A stretch of 64,000 nucleotides of DNA, from NCBI GenBank assembly GCA_963377175.1, contig CAUJNA010000846.1:579104-643103 (forward strand), given 5' to 3'. Of the stretch, positions 11,576-23,336 are shown one piece after another. Both the position numbers and the translations under genes were made by a program. Source of the stretch: Effrenium voratum (lineage: Eukaryota > Sar > Dinophyceae > Suessiales > Symbiodiniaceae). Each line of letters opens with the position of its first letter. The first letter of the stretch is position 1. Below the pieces are notes generated by a model. That model had not been told where the DNA came from, did no database searches, and saw nothing but the letters and a program-made list of their open reading frames with translations.

Positions 11576-13795
11576 CTGCAAGGACCCCCCGGCAAAAAGT
11601 GGTGCGATTTTTTTTGGGGTTTCGTGGAAAACACCTTGATTTCAACCAAAAAGTTAAAGTCTAGAGAACCATAGGTGTCGTTCTGCAAAATAGATTGCCC
11701 TGGAAAATGGAACAAAACCCATCTGAACCAGTGCCTTCTATTTTTGACCGCACTAACCTAAAAAGGACACGTATGGGCGAAACGAGTCCAGGTGAGAGAG
11801 TTGAGTTTCCTGCTGAGAGGTTTGTGGTTGAATCAGGGTCGAATCCAATTGACTTCTAATAAGTATTCGGCTGAGAGGCTTATTCATCCTGGATCGCCAG
11901 GCCAAGTTGCAATCGCCTTTTTCTCTCCAGACACTTTGCCATTGAAACAGAAACAGTTGTTCCAGAATTGGGATTTCGGTGCTCCTTTTTGGGAACCACC
12001 GGGGATCTGGGCTATTTCAGGGAACAAGCTTTGTTGGATCTGGGTTTGGATATGGGTTTGAACGAAATCCTGTAGGAAACCCTGGAATGATTTGGTTCCC
12101 CTGTAAATACCAACAAAATTTGGTTTCACCCCGATTCTGCCCGGGGATCAAGGGAAGTTCTTCGGCGTTCAGTGGCTTCTCGTCAATTTAAGCTTCAAAT
12201 GCTCGTCTTGTTGAGGCCAAGGCTCGGTCCCCTGCCGAAAGCGGTGGTTTTAAAGGGAACCAACTGAGGAACTCGAAATCTCCATTTTGGGATTTCCACC
12301 TTGCGGGAGTTCGCTGATGTTAAAGAGAAACCCATCCACGACTGGGTGTCTGGGATGGCGAAGATATCTAACAACAAGTTGACGTTTCAAAACTGGAGGA
12401 GTAATAAAAGCTCAGCTTTGGACACCTGAGCGGTGCCGTTTGGCATGCCTTTAACCACGTAAGTTAGCAGCACTAAAGGGCATGTTTAGGTGTGGGATGG
12501 GAGTTGTGGACACTAGCTTTACCTCTTGCAGAGTTTTGCAAGGCAACAAAGAAAAGGGCCTTAAACTCTTAATCGAGGTCTCAAGACTGTGGGGGGGTAG
12601 GGGAGGCGCAAGCTTCGCTGTGGTATTGAACCTTTGGAGCATGTTCCGATTTTTTCAGCTCAACTTCGCTCCCAAATCCAGAACCCGCAAGATCGGGGTG
12701 GAAGTCGGCACTAGAGAAAGTTGAAGAAGAAAGTCGGGCCCGTTTTTACAGGGAACCCCGGCACGGGTCACTGAATTTCCAAATCAAAAGCTGACGTTTC
12801 CCCTTGAAACGCTCGATTTCCACTTTTGGAGGCTCCCTTTAAAAGGAAATGGCTCGGAACCGAACCCCGCCCAAGAAACCAACTCAAATCCATTCGGATT
12901 TGGCAAAAGAAAGCGGAAGAAATCAAAGCGAATCGGCCAAGGGAAACTTCGAACCAAAGGAACCAAAGGTGTACCAACTTGCTATCGTCCAGTGATCTTG
13001 TTCCATTTGCTTAATAATAGTTTTTTTTTGTTTGCCCCTGTTGGTTTGAAAGGGAATCTATCACTACTGGAAATATGATTGTTTTTTTCCAACGGAGCAA
13101 CCCTGTACGAATCCAGCACAGCAAGAACTCGCAGTCTGCCCCCGCCCCCCAGGGCTTCCTATGTGACCCCTTCAAACCGAAGCTCACTTCAAATTTGGCC
13201 AAACAGGTGATGCACTACAAACTCAGTTGCGCAGTTCGGACTCAGAAACAAAAGGTGACGGCCTTTCAGAATCTTGACTATTGAGCGAAATCAGGCAGCC
13301 AAAAGGTCAGATCCGGCCGATTCACTTTGGTTGCAAGTGAGTAAACACCCTAAGGGTCCTGATGGATTTCGGGGAATTCCTCAACTGTCCTTTCGCCACC
13401 CCGTTGAATCACGACTCGGGATGTGCTACGCTTGGGGACTTGGCTGTTCCCGGGTTCTGCGTAGCAAGGTCCGATCGGACTCCTAGGGAGTTCCAAGATG
13501 GCTCCATCCCCAAACCACCCTCGGTGGTTGAATGGGATCAGCCACTTTCTAGCCACGTACAGGGTATATACCAACCAATTTCTCCTGGGGTTAGCATCGG
13601 TTTGGGAGTATTGGAAACCATCTTGGATATAGGGAATCTACTTCGTGACCAGGTGATAACCATGGTCATAAGTAGAAGTGGGGTAACTGGGGTTAGTCTC
13701 CTTATGAACATGGTTATAGCCTACTTGCTAAGCAGCTTGACCACCCATCCATTTAGGGAATCCTGCCCTGCCCGAATTCTAAGCTGACGGCATAC
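11576..13795. other. intron-like host DNA, no supported gene
   Basis: Only repeat fragments are seen (a family-E/'AAGTCTA' type piece near 11580-11670, a family-C core fragment near 12090-12130). No coding-like island was recognised. Confidence 0.5.
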
Positions 13796-13835
13796 ACTCT
13801 CCAATCTCCTCGTCTCGCAGAACTATGGCGCCATC
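13796..13835 (-). CDS. putative host mini-exon: CNBD Gly-Glu turn
   Basis: Minus strand: an AG acceptor (13837-13836) is followed by 40 nt encoding DGAIVLRDEEIGE, then a GTATGC donor. The peptide has the CNBD pattern 'D-G-x-I-V-x-R-x-x-E-x-G-E'. It lies between the 20.2 kb linker-type exon and the 11.5 kb cassette-type exon, as expected for the first half of a second CNBD. It is short, so the call depends on its neighbours. Confidence 0.35.
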
Positions 13836-13999
13836 CTGCGCGCAAGCAGGCGAACGTCGAGGCGAAATCAAAGGCTCATCCTTTCTTTTTCGAGGCTTGG
13901 TTTTGCCCCTTTTTGCGAGGGGTTAAAACGGAGGAAATAAGACATCAAAAAGAAAAACAAACTATTTTGGATGGGCTCCGCTTCCTTGTTGTTGTTTGT

Positions 14000-14118
14000 T
14001 TGTTATTTTGGATGGGCTCCGCTTCCTTGTTGTTGTTTGTTTGTTTGTTTGTTTGTTTATTTGTTTATTTGTTTGTTTGTTTGTTTTTGTTTTGATTTAG
14101 TTTGTTTGTTTGTTTGAG
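14000..14118. repeat. (GTTT)n microsatellite
   Basis: TTGTTTGTTTG tract preceded by a duplicated 32-bp unit (ATTTTGGATGGGCTCCGCTT...) at about 13961 and 14003. Confidence 0.8.
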
Positions 14119-14277
14119 GGGTATCTGTTCCCATTCTGAACCCCTGGATGTGTTTTGCCGGAAAACCATCCAAGAAGAATGAACATGAATCTCGAGATGT
14201 GTGCTGGTGCGTTGTGGCTGCGTGTTCAAGCTAAGTACCCTTCAAGGGAAAGTATTGGGATGAAGGCCACGTGTCCG

Positions 14278-14365
14278 TCTCTCTCTCTCTCTCTCTTTCT
14301 CTATGTAAAATTATACATATACATAACATATGTATATATATATATACATATATATATACATATTA
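14278..14365. repeat. (CT)n and (TA)n microsatellites
   Basis: CTCTCTCTCT run followed by TATATATA runs. Confidence 0.85.
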
Positions 14366-15784
14366 GAGATATTGCTAGTTGTTGAATCTATGACTTTAAG
14401 AATTTAGAACACTTTGACTTCCTGATGGTTAGTGAAAAATTATACCCAACCCGACAAGTCTGAAGTACATAGGCCCCTTTAGGAAGAACAAGAGTCGCCT
14501 CTGCACTTCCACGTTCGGTGGAAAGGTACGCCCACTGGCGGCTTGCCAGTTGGGTTCCCCCTGGACCAACTTATTTGCCGGGCCGGGTACCCTCAAACAA
14601 GAAAACACATATCCAAACAATCTGCCACAGATACGCGCGCCAAATCACGTCAGTGCAGCACGTCGACATATGAGCCTACCCTAACGGGTTTTTGCATGGA
14701 CACCTCCCTTTTGCTCGTTTGCCGGTTGTTTCAGGGTACAACAGATTCAGGATTCCCGCTCATTTGCTCCCCCAAAAAACACCAGCCAGCAAGCGGGTGG
14801 GGGGAAAATCTGTTGTTTTCCTGGCGCTTGGTTCAGTGACCTCAGGGCTCATGCCCCATGTCCAAGGCCCAGCTATTGACGATTCACCTCGTGTAGGACC
14901 TGCTGAGAGCCTTCCGCTTTGTGCCGCCCGAGGCGCATGCTCACAGAGTCCAAACGAAAATCCGGAGACTTTCAGGCATGGACTGAGGTGTGAGAAGGAA
15001 TCTTGTGATCACCTCTTTACCAAGCATATGAAGCCCTACAAACTTAGATTGTGGGTATACAACCCAAGGGTGCAACATTGACATTCCCGGCAAAAACGGA
15101 AACCGCGCCTCCTCTCACCAAAGGGTTCCCTTTTGGACCTTTGTAAAACATGATGGACTCCACCCCCTTGACCCCTTGAGAAGTTCAGCGCATTCGAAGG
15201 CGGAATTCCAAATTCTCAAGAAGGAGAAATAGCTTGCTGGTGCTCAGTAGGGAATGTGGGAATCTGGGAATCAACCTGGGGATTCCCTGAAGCCACAAGG
15301 GATGATTTATGAGGGTCATTCCCTCATTCCTTGCTAAGCGCCAGCAAAATAGGCAAAAGGATTTAGGAGGCAATCCCCGATTTGCAGGAACCGTCAAATT
15401 ACAACATGGGGGACGGTGTGTTGAGTTGCTCAGTTCCCATACGGCTGGCTTAAATGGACACCCCGACGAAAAAACACCATTGACGAAAAAGAAGAAGCAT
15501 TGTTTGACACATCCGCAAATAAGTCACACACACAAATACACACACAAGCACACCTAAGTCACAATCAAAACCGGCTCATGAAACAGTTTACCCAGAACAA
15601 TGTAAAAAACATTTAAAACAAATCGGCTGCACCCATCTCATGGCTCGGATTATCCCCAACCTAACCATCTGCCCGGGTGTTGTTGTGACTCACCACTGGA
15701 TCCCAGGAACTCGGACTTGGCACTCCAGCCCAGATCCAGTTGCCTTGTCTGGGTAAGCAAGGGCTTGCCATTGCAAACCAAAAG

Positions 15785-15870
15785 GTCTGGGATCCACTGA
15801 GATCCACTGGGATCCACTGGGATCCACGAAGATCCACTGGGATCCACTGAGATCCACTGAGATCAACTGG
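15785..15870. repeat. 10-bp minisatellite, unit GATCCACTGG
   Basis: About eight head-to-tail copies of GATCCACTGG/GA with occasional changes. Both strands are open across it, giving spurious proteins. Confidence 0.85.
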
Positions 15871-17326
15871 GTAGGGTTTCTATGTCCGCTTTAAGCCCAG
15901 TTGCTTGAAGGATACATTTTGGCCAGTCAGACATCACCCAAATACTGGCCGGTTTACAGAATGCCCTTGTAAGGGAAGCATGTGGTTTTTGGATGGGAAC
16001 CCCAAAAGGAAGCTCGCTTTAAGAGGGCCTAGGTGCTGTTTAAATCACAAAAGGGACACCTAACCGGACCCTCAGAGGTGAGCTTTTGGAAAAAATGATG
16101 GCCCTGGTTGGGGCAAAAAACTCATCTACAACCAGTGGAACCCATCTATGTTCAGCCAAACTTACCGATCAAAAGGGGGACCTATGTGAAAAATCTAGTG
16201 ATGAATCCCCACACCAGTTGCACACACCCCCGGATCAAAATCAACCAGGCTGGGAATGAACCGGAAGGGGATTCCCTTAAAGGAAGTCGTGTGGATGGTT
16301 GCGAAACCCATTTCGCACCTATCAAACCCTAAAAAATGATTCGACTCCCCTGTTACCAAGAAACGTTTCTTCCATTTCCTTAAGCCCGGAAAAAGGATGT
16401 CCTGTGACAACAGACTCCCTTAAAACCAACTGCGGAAAATCACAATGGACCGGATCAACAGGGCATTTGTGGGGGTCCAAATGCCAGCAAAAATGGATGG
16501 ATCAACAGGGCATTTTTGGGGTCCAAATACCAGCAAATGTGGTTTCAACTGTGGTTTCTGAGGTGGTGCGAGAAGCGGATTGCGTCCATCCACAGCAGGG
16601 GCTCGGTTTAAAAAAGCTCAACACCTCCGATGCGCCTCGAAAGTCTTGGAGGTGCACACCGCAGCCAGGGACTTCTGATCATCCTGGCCAGGGCTGGGCA
16701 GGCAGCGTACTGGAGGTGCCGCTCTTTGTGGGTGCCTCGTGTTTCTTCACTCAGGTTCCCCTGGTTCTCCTGGTTTCTGGAATGAAGAATGAAGGATTTG
16801 CTCACCCAAGAAAGAATGGGAGAATTACATCTAGAATTGCAGTAGTCTTATTTTCAAAGGGTGTCCCTACCCAGACATACGTTTAGACTTTAGACGGTTA
16901 GTGTTTAGGGAGTTTTTGCCATATCCCAGGAAAAGTGTTTGACTTTAGCAAAGGATCAACGAACTAAGGAAAGAATGTGTTGAACAAAACAGCGACGCTG
17001 CTTTTCCGGTCCATTTGGTTTTCCCATAAAGGCCGGGGACTCGGGCCATGGCGATTTGGGGTGGGTTTCAGCATGGACAATGAGTTTTCTGTGGAGCAAC
17101 AACAAAAAACATATGGGGGTTGCTGAAAAGGTTCTTTACATGGGATGAACATTGGAAGAAACAACAAATGAATTTTCCCTGAACGGGAACCGTTACACAT
17201 GCACCATATTCACAGGACTCCATGATTCCAAGTTCTGTGATTTCAAGGACACTTTCTGCAAAGAGAACGGCAAGGGCATTTTCAGGTATGGGTTTTGGAC
17301 AATGACGTAGCATATCATCCCCTCCA

Positions 17327-17452
17327 TACTGTGGATGGACGAAATCCTGCACCACTTCGAAGCCATGGGAAACCATTAAAAAAAAAGGGAATCAGTACTC
17401 CAAGGTTTCTGAAAGGTGGTGCGATTTCTGGATTTCGCAACCATCCACAGTA
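17327..17452. repeat. family-C MITE-like element
   Basis: TACTGTGGATGGACGAAATC at the left is mirrored by an imperfect GATTTCGCAACCATCCACAGTA right arm. Confidence 0.7.
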
Positions 17453-18535
17453 CCTCCAAAACCCATGCCTGAGATTGGCAACTTGACCAATAGGGACCTA
17501 TGTGCATTTGCGTTGTGAAACTTGTCCTAGAGACGCTATTCTCAGGTAACCCTCAATTGCTGGGCTTTTGGTTTCACTTTAAGACCTACAAAGAAGGGGT
17601 ACCCACTAAAAAACACGAAGCCTCCAAAAATGGTGGTTGGGATTGGTGGTTGGTATACCCCTGGTCCTAACAACATGATATCTGAAACCGATAAGCTCCA
17701 AACTGCCGAAGTTGGCAGCGAGAAGCGGATCGAATTTCTCCGCCGCGCGTTTTCCCCAGATGGGTTGAGACCTACGCACTGCCAAAACGCAGCAGCTGGC
17801 CCCGTTGATTGAAAACGCCCACAGACCGCCCTGTACAAAACTGGGCTGTCAGATGATCCAGATCCGCGAAAAGTTTAACGTGTAGTGGGTTACTGCAAGT
17901 GGTATGCCACTAAGCCCTCAAAACACAAAACCTGCGGCGGATGGCTGGGAACCAACAAGATTGATTGGAGTCCTTGTGGTAGGTAGCCCAGTCGCACATG
18001 CGAGCAACAAGCAGGCGGGTCTTTGAACCTTGCATGTCCAAGTTGATTCCCTCATTCAAATTCATTTTTTCCACCGGTCGTTTTAACCCACCCACAACTA
18101 AACCCACTAAACAACTAAAAACATAAGGCTTTTTAAACAAGCAAGCCCCCACTAAACCCACTAAGCAACTAAACACCTAAGGGCTGGAAGCCACCTAAGA
18201 CCTGGGAACCACCTAAGACCTGGGAACCACCTAAGACCTGGGGCCTTTCGGGTCAAAGGAAAAGTGTCGTTGTGCCGCTTGACCACTTAGAGTACTTCCA
18301 CCCCCCCCGCCCACGATGTAAAAAAAAACAAATGCGCCCGCTCAGCGCTCTGAAAAATGTGTGTTTCCTTTTATGTTGCGGGGAACCCTTTTGCCACATC
18401 TACGGTCCATTCTGACTCCGACCTTCCGGGGCCTCGTCGGCTTCCCTCAAAAAACTCCCGTAGAAAATATGTAACTTTTCCGAGCGGTGTTCCATCGACT
18501 TAACGTCATCCCTTATAAAGAACCGGAACTTGCGG

Positions 18536-18695
18536 ATATACGTACCCAGCATGACCCACGTATAACCCATATTTAACCCACGTATAACCCACGTATAACC
18601 CATGTATAAACCATGTATAACCCATGTATAACCCATGTATAATCCACGTAAAACCCATGTATAACCCATGTCTAACAAATGCAAAACCCATGTAT
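18536..18695. repeat. 11-bp minisatellite, unit ATAACCCATGT
   Basis: More than ten degenerate copies of (C)CCATGTATAA. It gives a repetitive YMGYTWV-like frame on the minus strand that should not be read as a protein. Confidence 0.85.
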
Positions 18696-20156
18696 ATCCC
18701 ATATGTCCATTTGGGGTACGCGTCCCTTGGCCAGCTTTTGATCATCCAACCCCCGTGGCAACCGCCCGCTTGCCCTCGCCTCCTTGAGGCACCTGAAGTC
18801 TTGGCACGCCTGGAAGAACTCCAAGGCCTGCGCGCACAGCTGGCAACAGGGGGGTTGGGGTTGGGGAGGGAGGGAGGGGAGGGCGAGGGAAACCAAAACC
18901 GCCCCTAAGGCCTTGTCACTGTGTGGGTCAAAAATAGGTACCCCAAATGGAACCCTAGTAAGTGGAAACATGGACCAAAACCAGTGGTCCCCTGGTGGTT
19001 TGATTTTGACCCATACCCTTAAGGCGGGCTTAACAAGGGCTTCTTTGGGCTCCCTCCCTCCCCTCCCCAGCCCCCATGATGGCAGCTAACGGGAAGTCAC
19101 TGACCTTCCCCCTTGGTGGTTTGGTTGGCTGGTTTGGACGCGGACGTCGGTGGTTTGGTCTTGGTTTGGACCACTGGGGTTTGGAGACGTTGCCTTGACA
19201 ACCTGTTTCAGACGAGGTGTCTTTGGCCTGGCTTGAGTTGAGATGCAGGTTTAGATTCGAGCAACTGTCCTACACAGACACAGACACAGACACAGGCACA
19301 GATACAGACAGATACGGATTATTCAAAAAATTGCAGGAACAAGTCTAGCAATTGTCCTTCAAGGAATGTCGTTGGGCATTGGCATGTTGCAGGATTTGGC
19401 TTATGTCCAAAGAGTTTCGCGTTAGAGCAAACAATGGAATTTCATTGGTTACATTTATTGGAATGTCGCTGGAATTTCATTGGACTTGCAGGAAAGGGAT
19501 TTGTTGGTGTCATTCCACTGAAACTCTAGTAAACATCTAATAACATTCAGGAGTAGAATTGATAGCTGGTCTGAAAGGCTGCCGTCTTAGTAAATGATTT
19601 TTTCGCACCAACTTAGGAAACAACAACTAGCAGGATGTTTGATGGAAAACCACAGGACAGTTGGAATTCTGCCGGGACACACATGTTGAAGCAACCCTGA
19701 TTGGAACAAAAAAATAATGGTATTTTATGCATCTGGTCATCACCTGGGTTTTAGATGATTGTGATTGCTGTAGTATGATCGTTTCTCAAAATGGTAGCTG
19801 TTCCTTTTGCTTGGTACCAGAGTTAACGCGACATCAACAGGACACCAACCATTTGAGAAACACGACCATGATAAGATTCCTTTCTTCCCGTACCCAGATC
19901 GCGGGCTTGCGGCCTACCAATCCAAACCACAAATGCAAGAATCCTGAAAGGACACTATTTCTTTCAGTTGCTTGAGACTTTGTTTGAATTTCCCTGTTTG
20001 GCTTTAAGCGCTGCCGGGCATGTTTTATTCTTCCAGGGGACTCAGGGGACTTAAGCAAATGGCGGTTATGGAAAACGCAAATCGAGCGAATAGCTCCCAC
20101 TCGCCCCCATCCATTTGAGGCCTTCTCGATTTGGGAGGAGCTCAGCTTCTCCTTAC

Positions 20157-20178
20157 ACTCCAAGAATCTCTGGCGCTC
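20157..20178 (-). CDS. putative host mini-exon: segment between CNBD-A and CNBD-B
   Basis: Minus strand: an AG acceptor (20180-20179) is followed by codons for ERQRFLE and then a GTAAGG donor. If not spliced there, the frame continues to about 20105 (CKEKLSSSQIEKASN). ERQRFLE fits the arginine-rich 'RRxxFL' linker between tandem CNBDs of PKG/PKA-R proteins. Very short, so it is supported mainly by its order on the strand. Confidence 0.3.
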
Positions 20179-22167
20179 CTGCGGCCACAAGCGCGGTTTC
20201 TCTCACACGGGAAACCAAACAAAAACACCTCCTGTCAAGAGGAGACTTTTGTTGGCATGGATCTGACTCAGGACCGATATTTTCCGAAAACACGGGGGAG
20301 CCCCCCAAAGTGGATTGTGTTCTTTTGGTGTAGCAACAAGGTTGCGAAAGCTGCAACCACTGTGATGCAAGGCCTTCCCAAGTGTTCCTCACTGAAAGGA
20401 GGTTCTCTGGTGTCACAGAAGCGGGAAACCTACAGTACCCCTCATTCCCACAACGATCAAGAGCCGTTCCATGCCTCTGTTCGAACGAGCCCGCGGGTGC
20501 TTTCTTGTGGGGGCTTGTCAAAAAGCAGGTTGGGACTTTGTGATTGCGCCGTCAAGACTCAGTTTTTTTCAGCGGACAAAAATCCGCTGGGAGGTCCCTT
20601 CCAGGCCATGTTGTGGACCCAAAGCAGGGAACTGCCCATTGTCCCTCCCAGAAAGAAAGCCGAAGATCCGATTGCTCAACAGTAAACCCAAACATGGAAG
20701 CCAGCAGGCAATTCCACTGAAAACTTGCCAAACGCCCACCATGAATCAAGTTGATTTGCAAGACTTTCCCTTTTTGCTGGTTTCATAGATACTCAGATAC
20801 TCAATTTTAAAGGGACAAATGAAAACCCAAGGACAAGTTATGCACCGGAGGTGATTTCTAGACCTGGATGCCATTAGCAGATGAAGGCCACCTCCCAAAT
20901 CCCAAGTGGTCGATAAATCTGTCTCTGCGGTGCACGCTGCTATGGAACCCACCACGGGTTCCCTTGTATCGGAAAATGGTCCAAACCAGGACCCCTTTGA
21001 GGTTCCATGCACCAAAGGGTGGAAAGGGAAAAGGAGGGAAGGGGGGAGGGAGCCCAAATTAGCTCCTATTAAGCCCATAAGCTGCACCTCCTCCCCAGAC
21101 CCCAAAGTAACTTTGAGAACTTGAAAGGACCCACTATGATCAGCTTCTCACTAATTGGCGGTTTGGAGCCGAATCGGTGGCTTGGTGGTTTGGTGGTTTG
21201 GTGGTGTGGAGGTTAGGTTTAATGGAAAAGCAATTTGATTCCAGAAGGTCCGTAAGCTTCTGGTCACGGAGACCGGCCAACGTACTGCAAGTGGATCACC
21301 ACGCGTTTGATAAATACGGCCTCCTGGAATTGTGGGATCCTTGTTGGAGGTCGGCCATTCTGTTCTTTAACTTTGTAACATTGGAACAAAGAAGCGGGCA
21401 TGTCTTGGTAGATGGGTCTGTGTCAAAAGAGGGGGGAACTCAAAATGGGGCTTCCCCTTCGACCATTGGGAAGAACTACCCTTCAACAAACACCCAGATT
21501 CCTCTTAAGTCAAAGAGTCATCCCCTGCTCCAACAAAAACTTGCGGTGTCCAGGCGCGTCAAGAGAGAACCAAACCGATAAGATCCGATAAGCAATGTCT
21601 ATAGCTTCTCTTGTTTCTCATTTCTCAGTTGCAGACTTAGATGGTGGAAACTTTCAGCAGTGTAGCAAGAAACTGCAAAGGGTCGATGGCCCGGAAGATG
21701 GCTTTGAAGATGGGTTGACCAGGCAAACCGCCGCAGAAAACACCCGTTTTGCTTTAACAGGCTGATTCTCTCGAGCTACGAAACCTCCCCACCAAAGGAA
21801 ACTCACCTTGTCGGCCAAAACGTGATGTTTGACATCACCAACAAGCGGAAAAAAACAAAAACAAAAACATGAACATGGGTTTGTCTTCCAATAGAGCTGG
21901 CTTCCCTTTGAAGGTCCTTCAAACCAACCCCGAAATGGGTACCCTCAGAAAGGACATAGCCATTTTTGGGGGGGGACCCTTGTTGGTGGGGTTTCAGGGA
22001 AAACCAAAAGGAACACCACTCTCTTCTTTGGGTTTTTCTTCTCTTTTTTTGTGGGGGAGGTTCCCCTAAACAAAGACATTCCCATATTTTCTGACCCCTG
22101 CAAATTGGTCACCACCCCGACGAAGAAAACAACGCCATCAGCATCCCGTCCATCTTCCACAACTCAC
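20179..22167. other. intron-like host DNA, no supported gene
   Basis: Repeat fragments only. Moderately long frames at 20131-20685 lack recognisable domains. Confidence 0.45.
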
Positions 22168-22201
22168 CAGCTTCGTTGGCGATGATCGTGGTCTGATTTC
22201 G
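22168..22201 (-). CDS. possible host mini-exon after CNBD-A
   Basis: Minus strand: an AG acceptor lies at 22203-22202 and a strong GTGAGT donor follows 22168. The enclosed 34 nt read RNQTTIIANEA in a phase that accepts the phase-0 end of the 23.3 kb exon. The family expects a short strand and helix here, but the match is weak. Confidence 0.2.
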
Positions 22202-22314
22202 CTTTCGCGAACGCCGGGGTTGCGCAACTCAACCCCCTGCTTGACTCAGTTGCCCAAAGGCCCAGAGACCAACGTTACTCCCCTTCAGATTGATGTGGAA
22301 GCCCCAACAAAACA

Positions 22315-22426
22315 CATATGGGCATGGGTCAAAACCCCGTACCCCCCAGTGAACATCCCAATCCCCACTAAAATAGACTGCACATATCCCAAAATGGTAC
22401 CATTGGCTTTGACCCACAGCCATATG
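22315..22426. repeat. family-D MITE-like element
   Basis: Inverted termini CATATGGGCATGGGTCAAAA and TTTGACCCACAGCCATATG. Another intact copy is at 50463-50583. Confidence 0.75.
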
Positions 22427-22516
22427 TTTCAGAGGAAACTCCTCTTTGGGGGACCCCTGACCAAACATGGACCTTCGCTCCTTCTCCTTATGGGGTGATG
22501 TTCAAAGATAAATTTA

Positions 22517-22613
22517 CTAGGTCCTCCCGTAGAGAGGGTAAAATAAGGGTACCCGTTTTGCTGTAGTCGATTTTAGTAGGGGAACCCTCCCAAAAAATAG
22601 TTGGGAGCACCTC
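22517..22613. repeat. family-A MITE-like element, degenerate
   Basis: CTAGGTCCTCCCGTAGAGAGG start and the 'ATTTTAGTAGGGGAACCCTCCC' core. The right terminus is eroded. Confidence 0.6.
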
Positions 22614-23236
22614 AAGGTTGCTTAACAAGCAGCTTAGAAAACCTCCAGCTGATTGCCCTTGACATCGCTCCTACCAGACGTTTGTGGGATCTTCGGTGAC
22701 CCCGCGCGAGGTGATTGCCGAACTCACTTGCTGAGAGGGGCAAACAGCAACGCCCTGAGAATTCCTTTGGCCACTTGCCTAAGCACCATTGTAACCAGCC
22801 AATCTTGCAGCTCTTTTTACTCAGGAATGGGTGTTGAATGGCATGCGGGTCCCCGCACCAGCTCTGGAAACCAAAGTATGGGTTCTGATCATCGTCGTGG
22901 GCAATTTCGTCTCTCCCTTGACCCATCCAATGACTTGTGTAAGCTGATCGGAAATCCCCTCTATTTCCACCAGTCGCCCAATGACCCTGGTAGAAAAAGT
23001 GAACGGTCTTCGCTTAGGCAAAAGGGGCAAAGAACAATCCGCCGCTGAACTGGGAGTTTGCCAGTTTTTGGAAAGGTGCATACCCGGCAGGTGCTTCTTG
23101 CAAGGATGCCATCTGCTCAAGTGGGTGCCTCTCAAACTCAGACCTGCAAAATGGTAGTCCTCTTGGATTTAAACCTATGTGAAACCACCAAAAACACGAG
23201 ACTCCGCCCAGAGAAAGACACACTCAAGTGGCTTAC

Positions 23237-23336
23237 CGCCCAGTGGGTCGCGTCCCCGGCTCCCGGCTCGGCTGAGCGGGGGGCGGAGGATGGAACACTA
23301 TACAAGAGGGCGAGCTCGCCGAAGGAATCGCCAGGC
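23237..23336 (-). CDS. host exon: CNBD phosphate-binding cassette
   Basis: Minus strand, between an AG acceptor (23338-23337) and a GTAAGC donor (23236-23235): 100 nt beginning in phase 2 and ending in phase 0. It encodes PGDSFGELALLYSVP followed by APRSAEPG and DATHWAV. FGELALLY...APRSA is the signature phosphate-binding cassette of cyclic-nucleotide-binding domains, with the Glu that contacts the ribose and the Arg that contacts the cyclic phosphate both present. There are about five extra residues between the two halves. The phase-2 start accepts the 25.4 kb exon exactly. Such domains occur in cGMP-dependent kinases, PKA regulatory subunits and channels; the consensus here is closest to the kinase type. 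This is the best-supported host exon. Confidence 0.62.

Larger units (their letters stand above)
13836..20104. other. intron-like host DNA, no firmly supported gene
   Basis: Contains GTTT, CT/TA and 10-11 bp tandem repeats, family-C elements (17327-17452 and a degenerate pair at 16290-16570), and a family-D related element near 18926-19020. Weak coding-like islands at about 17690-17815 (plus strand) and 18790-18826 (minus strand, ALEFFQACQDFR flanked by AG and GT) could be exons but no family was recognised. Confidence 0.45.

Noticed and set aside
18400..18745. Minus-strand frames rich in YMGYTWV repeats
   Set aside because: Produced by an 11-bp tandem repeat; repeat periodicity, not protein selection.
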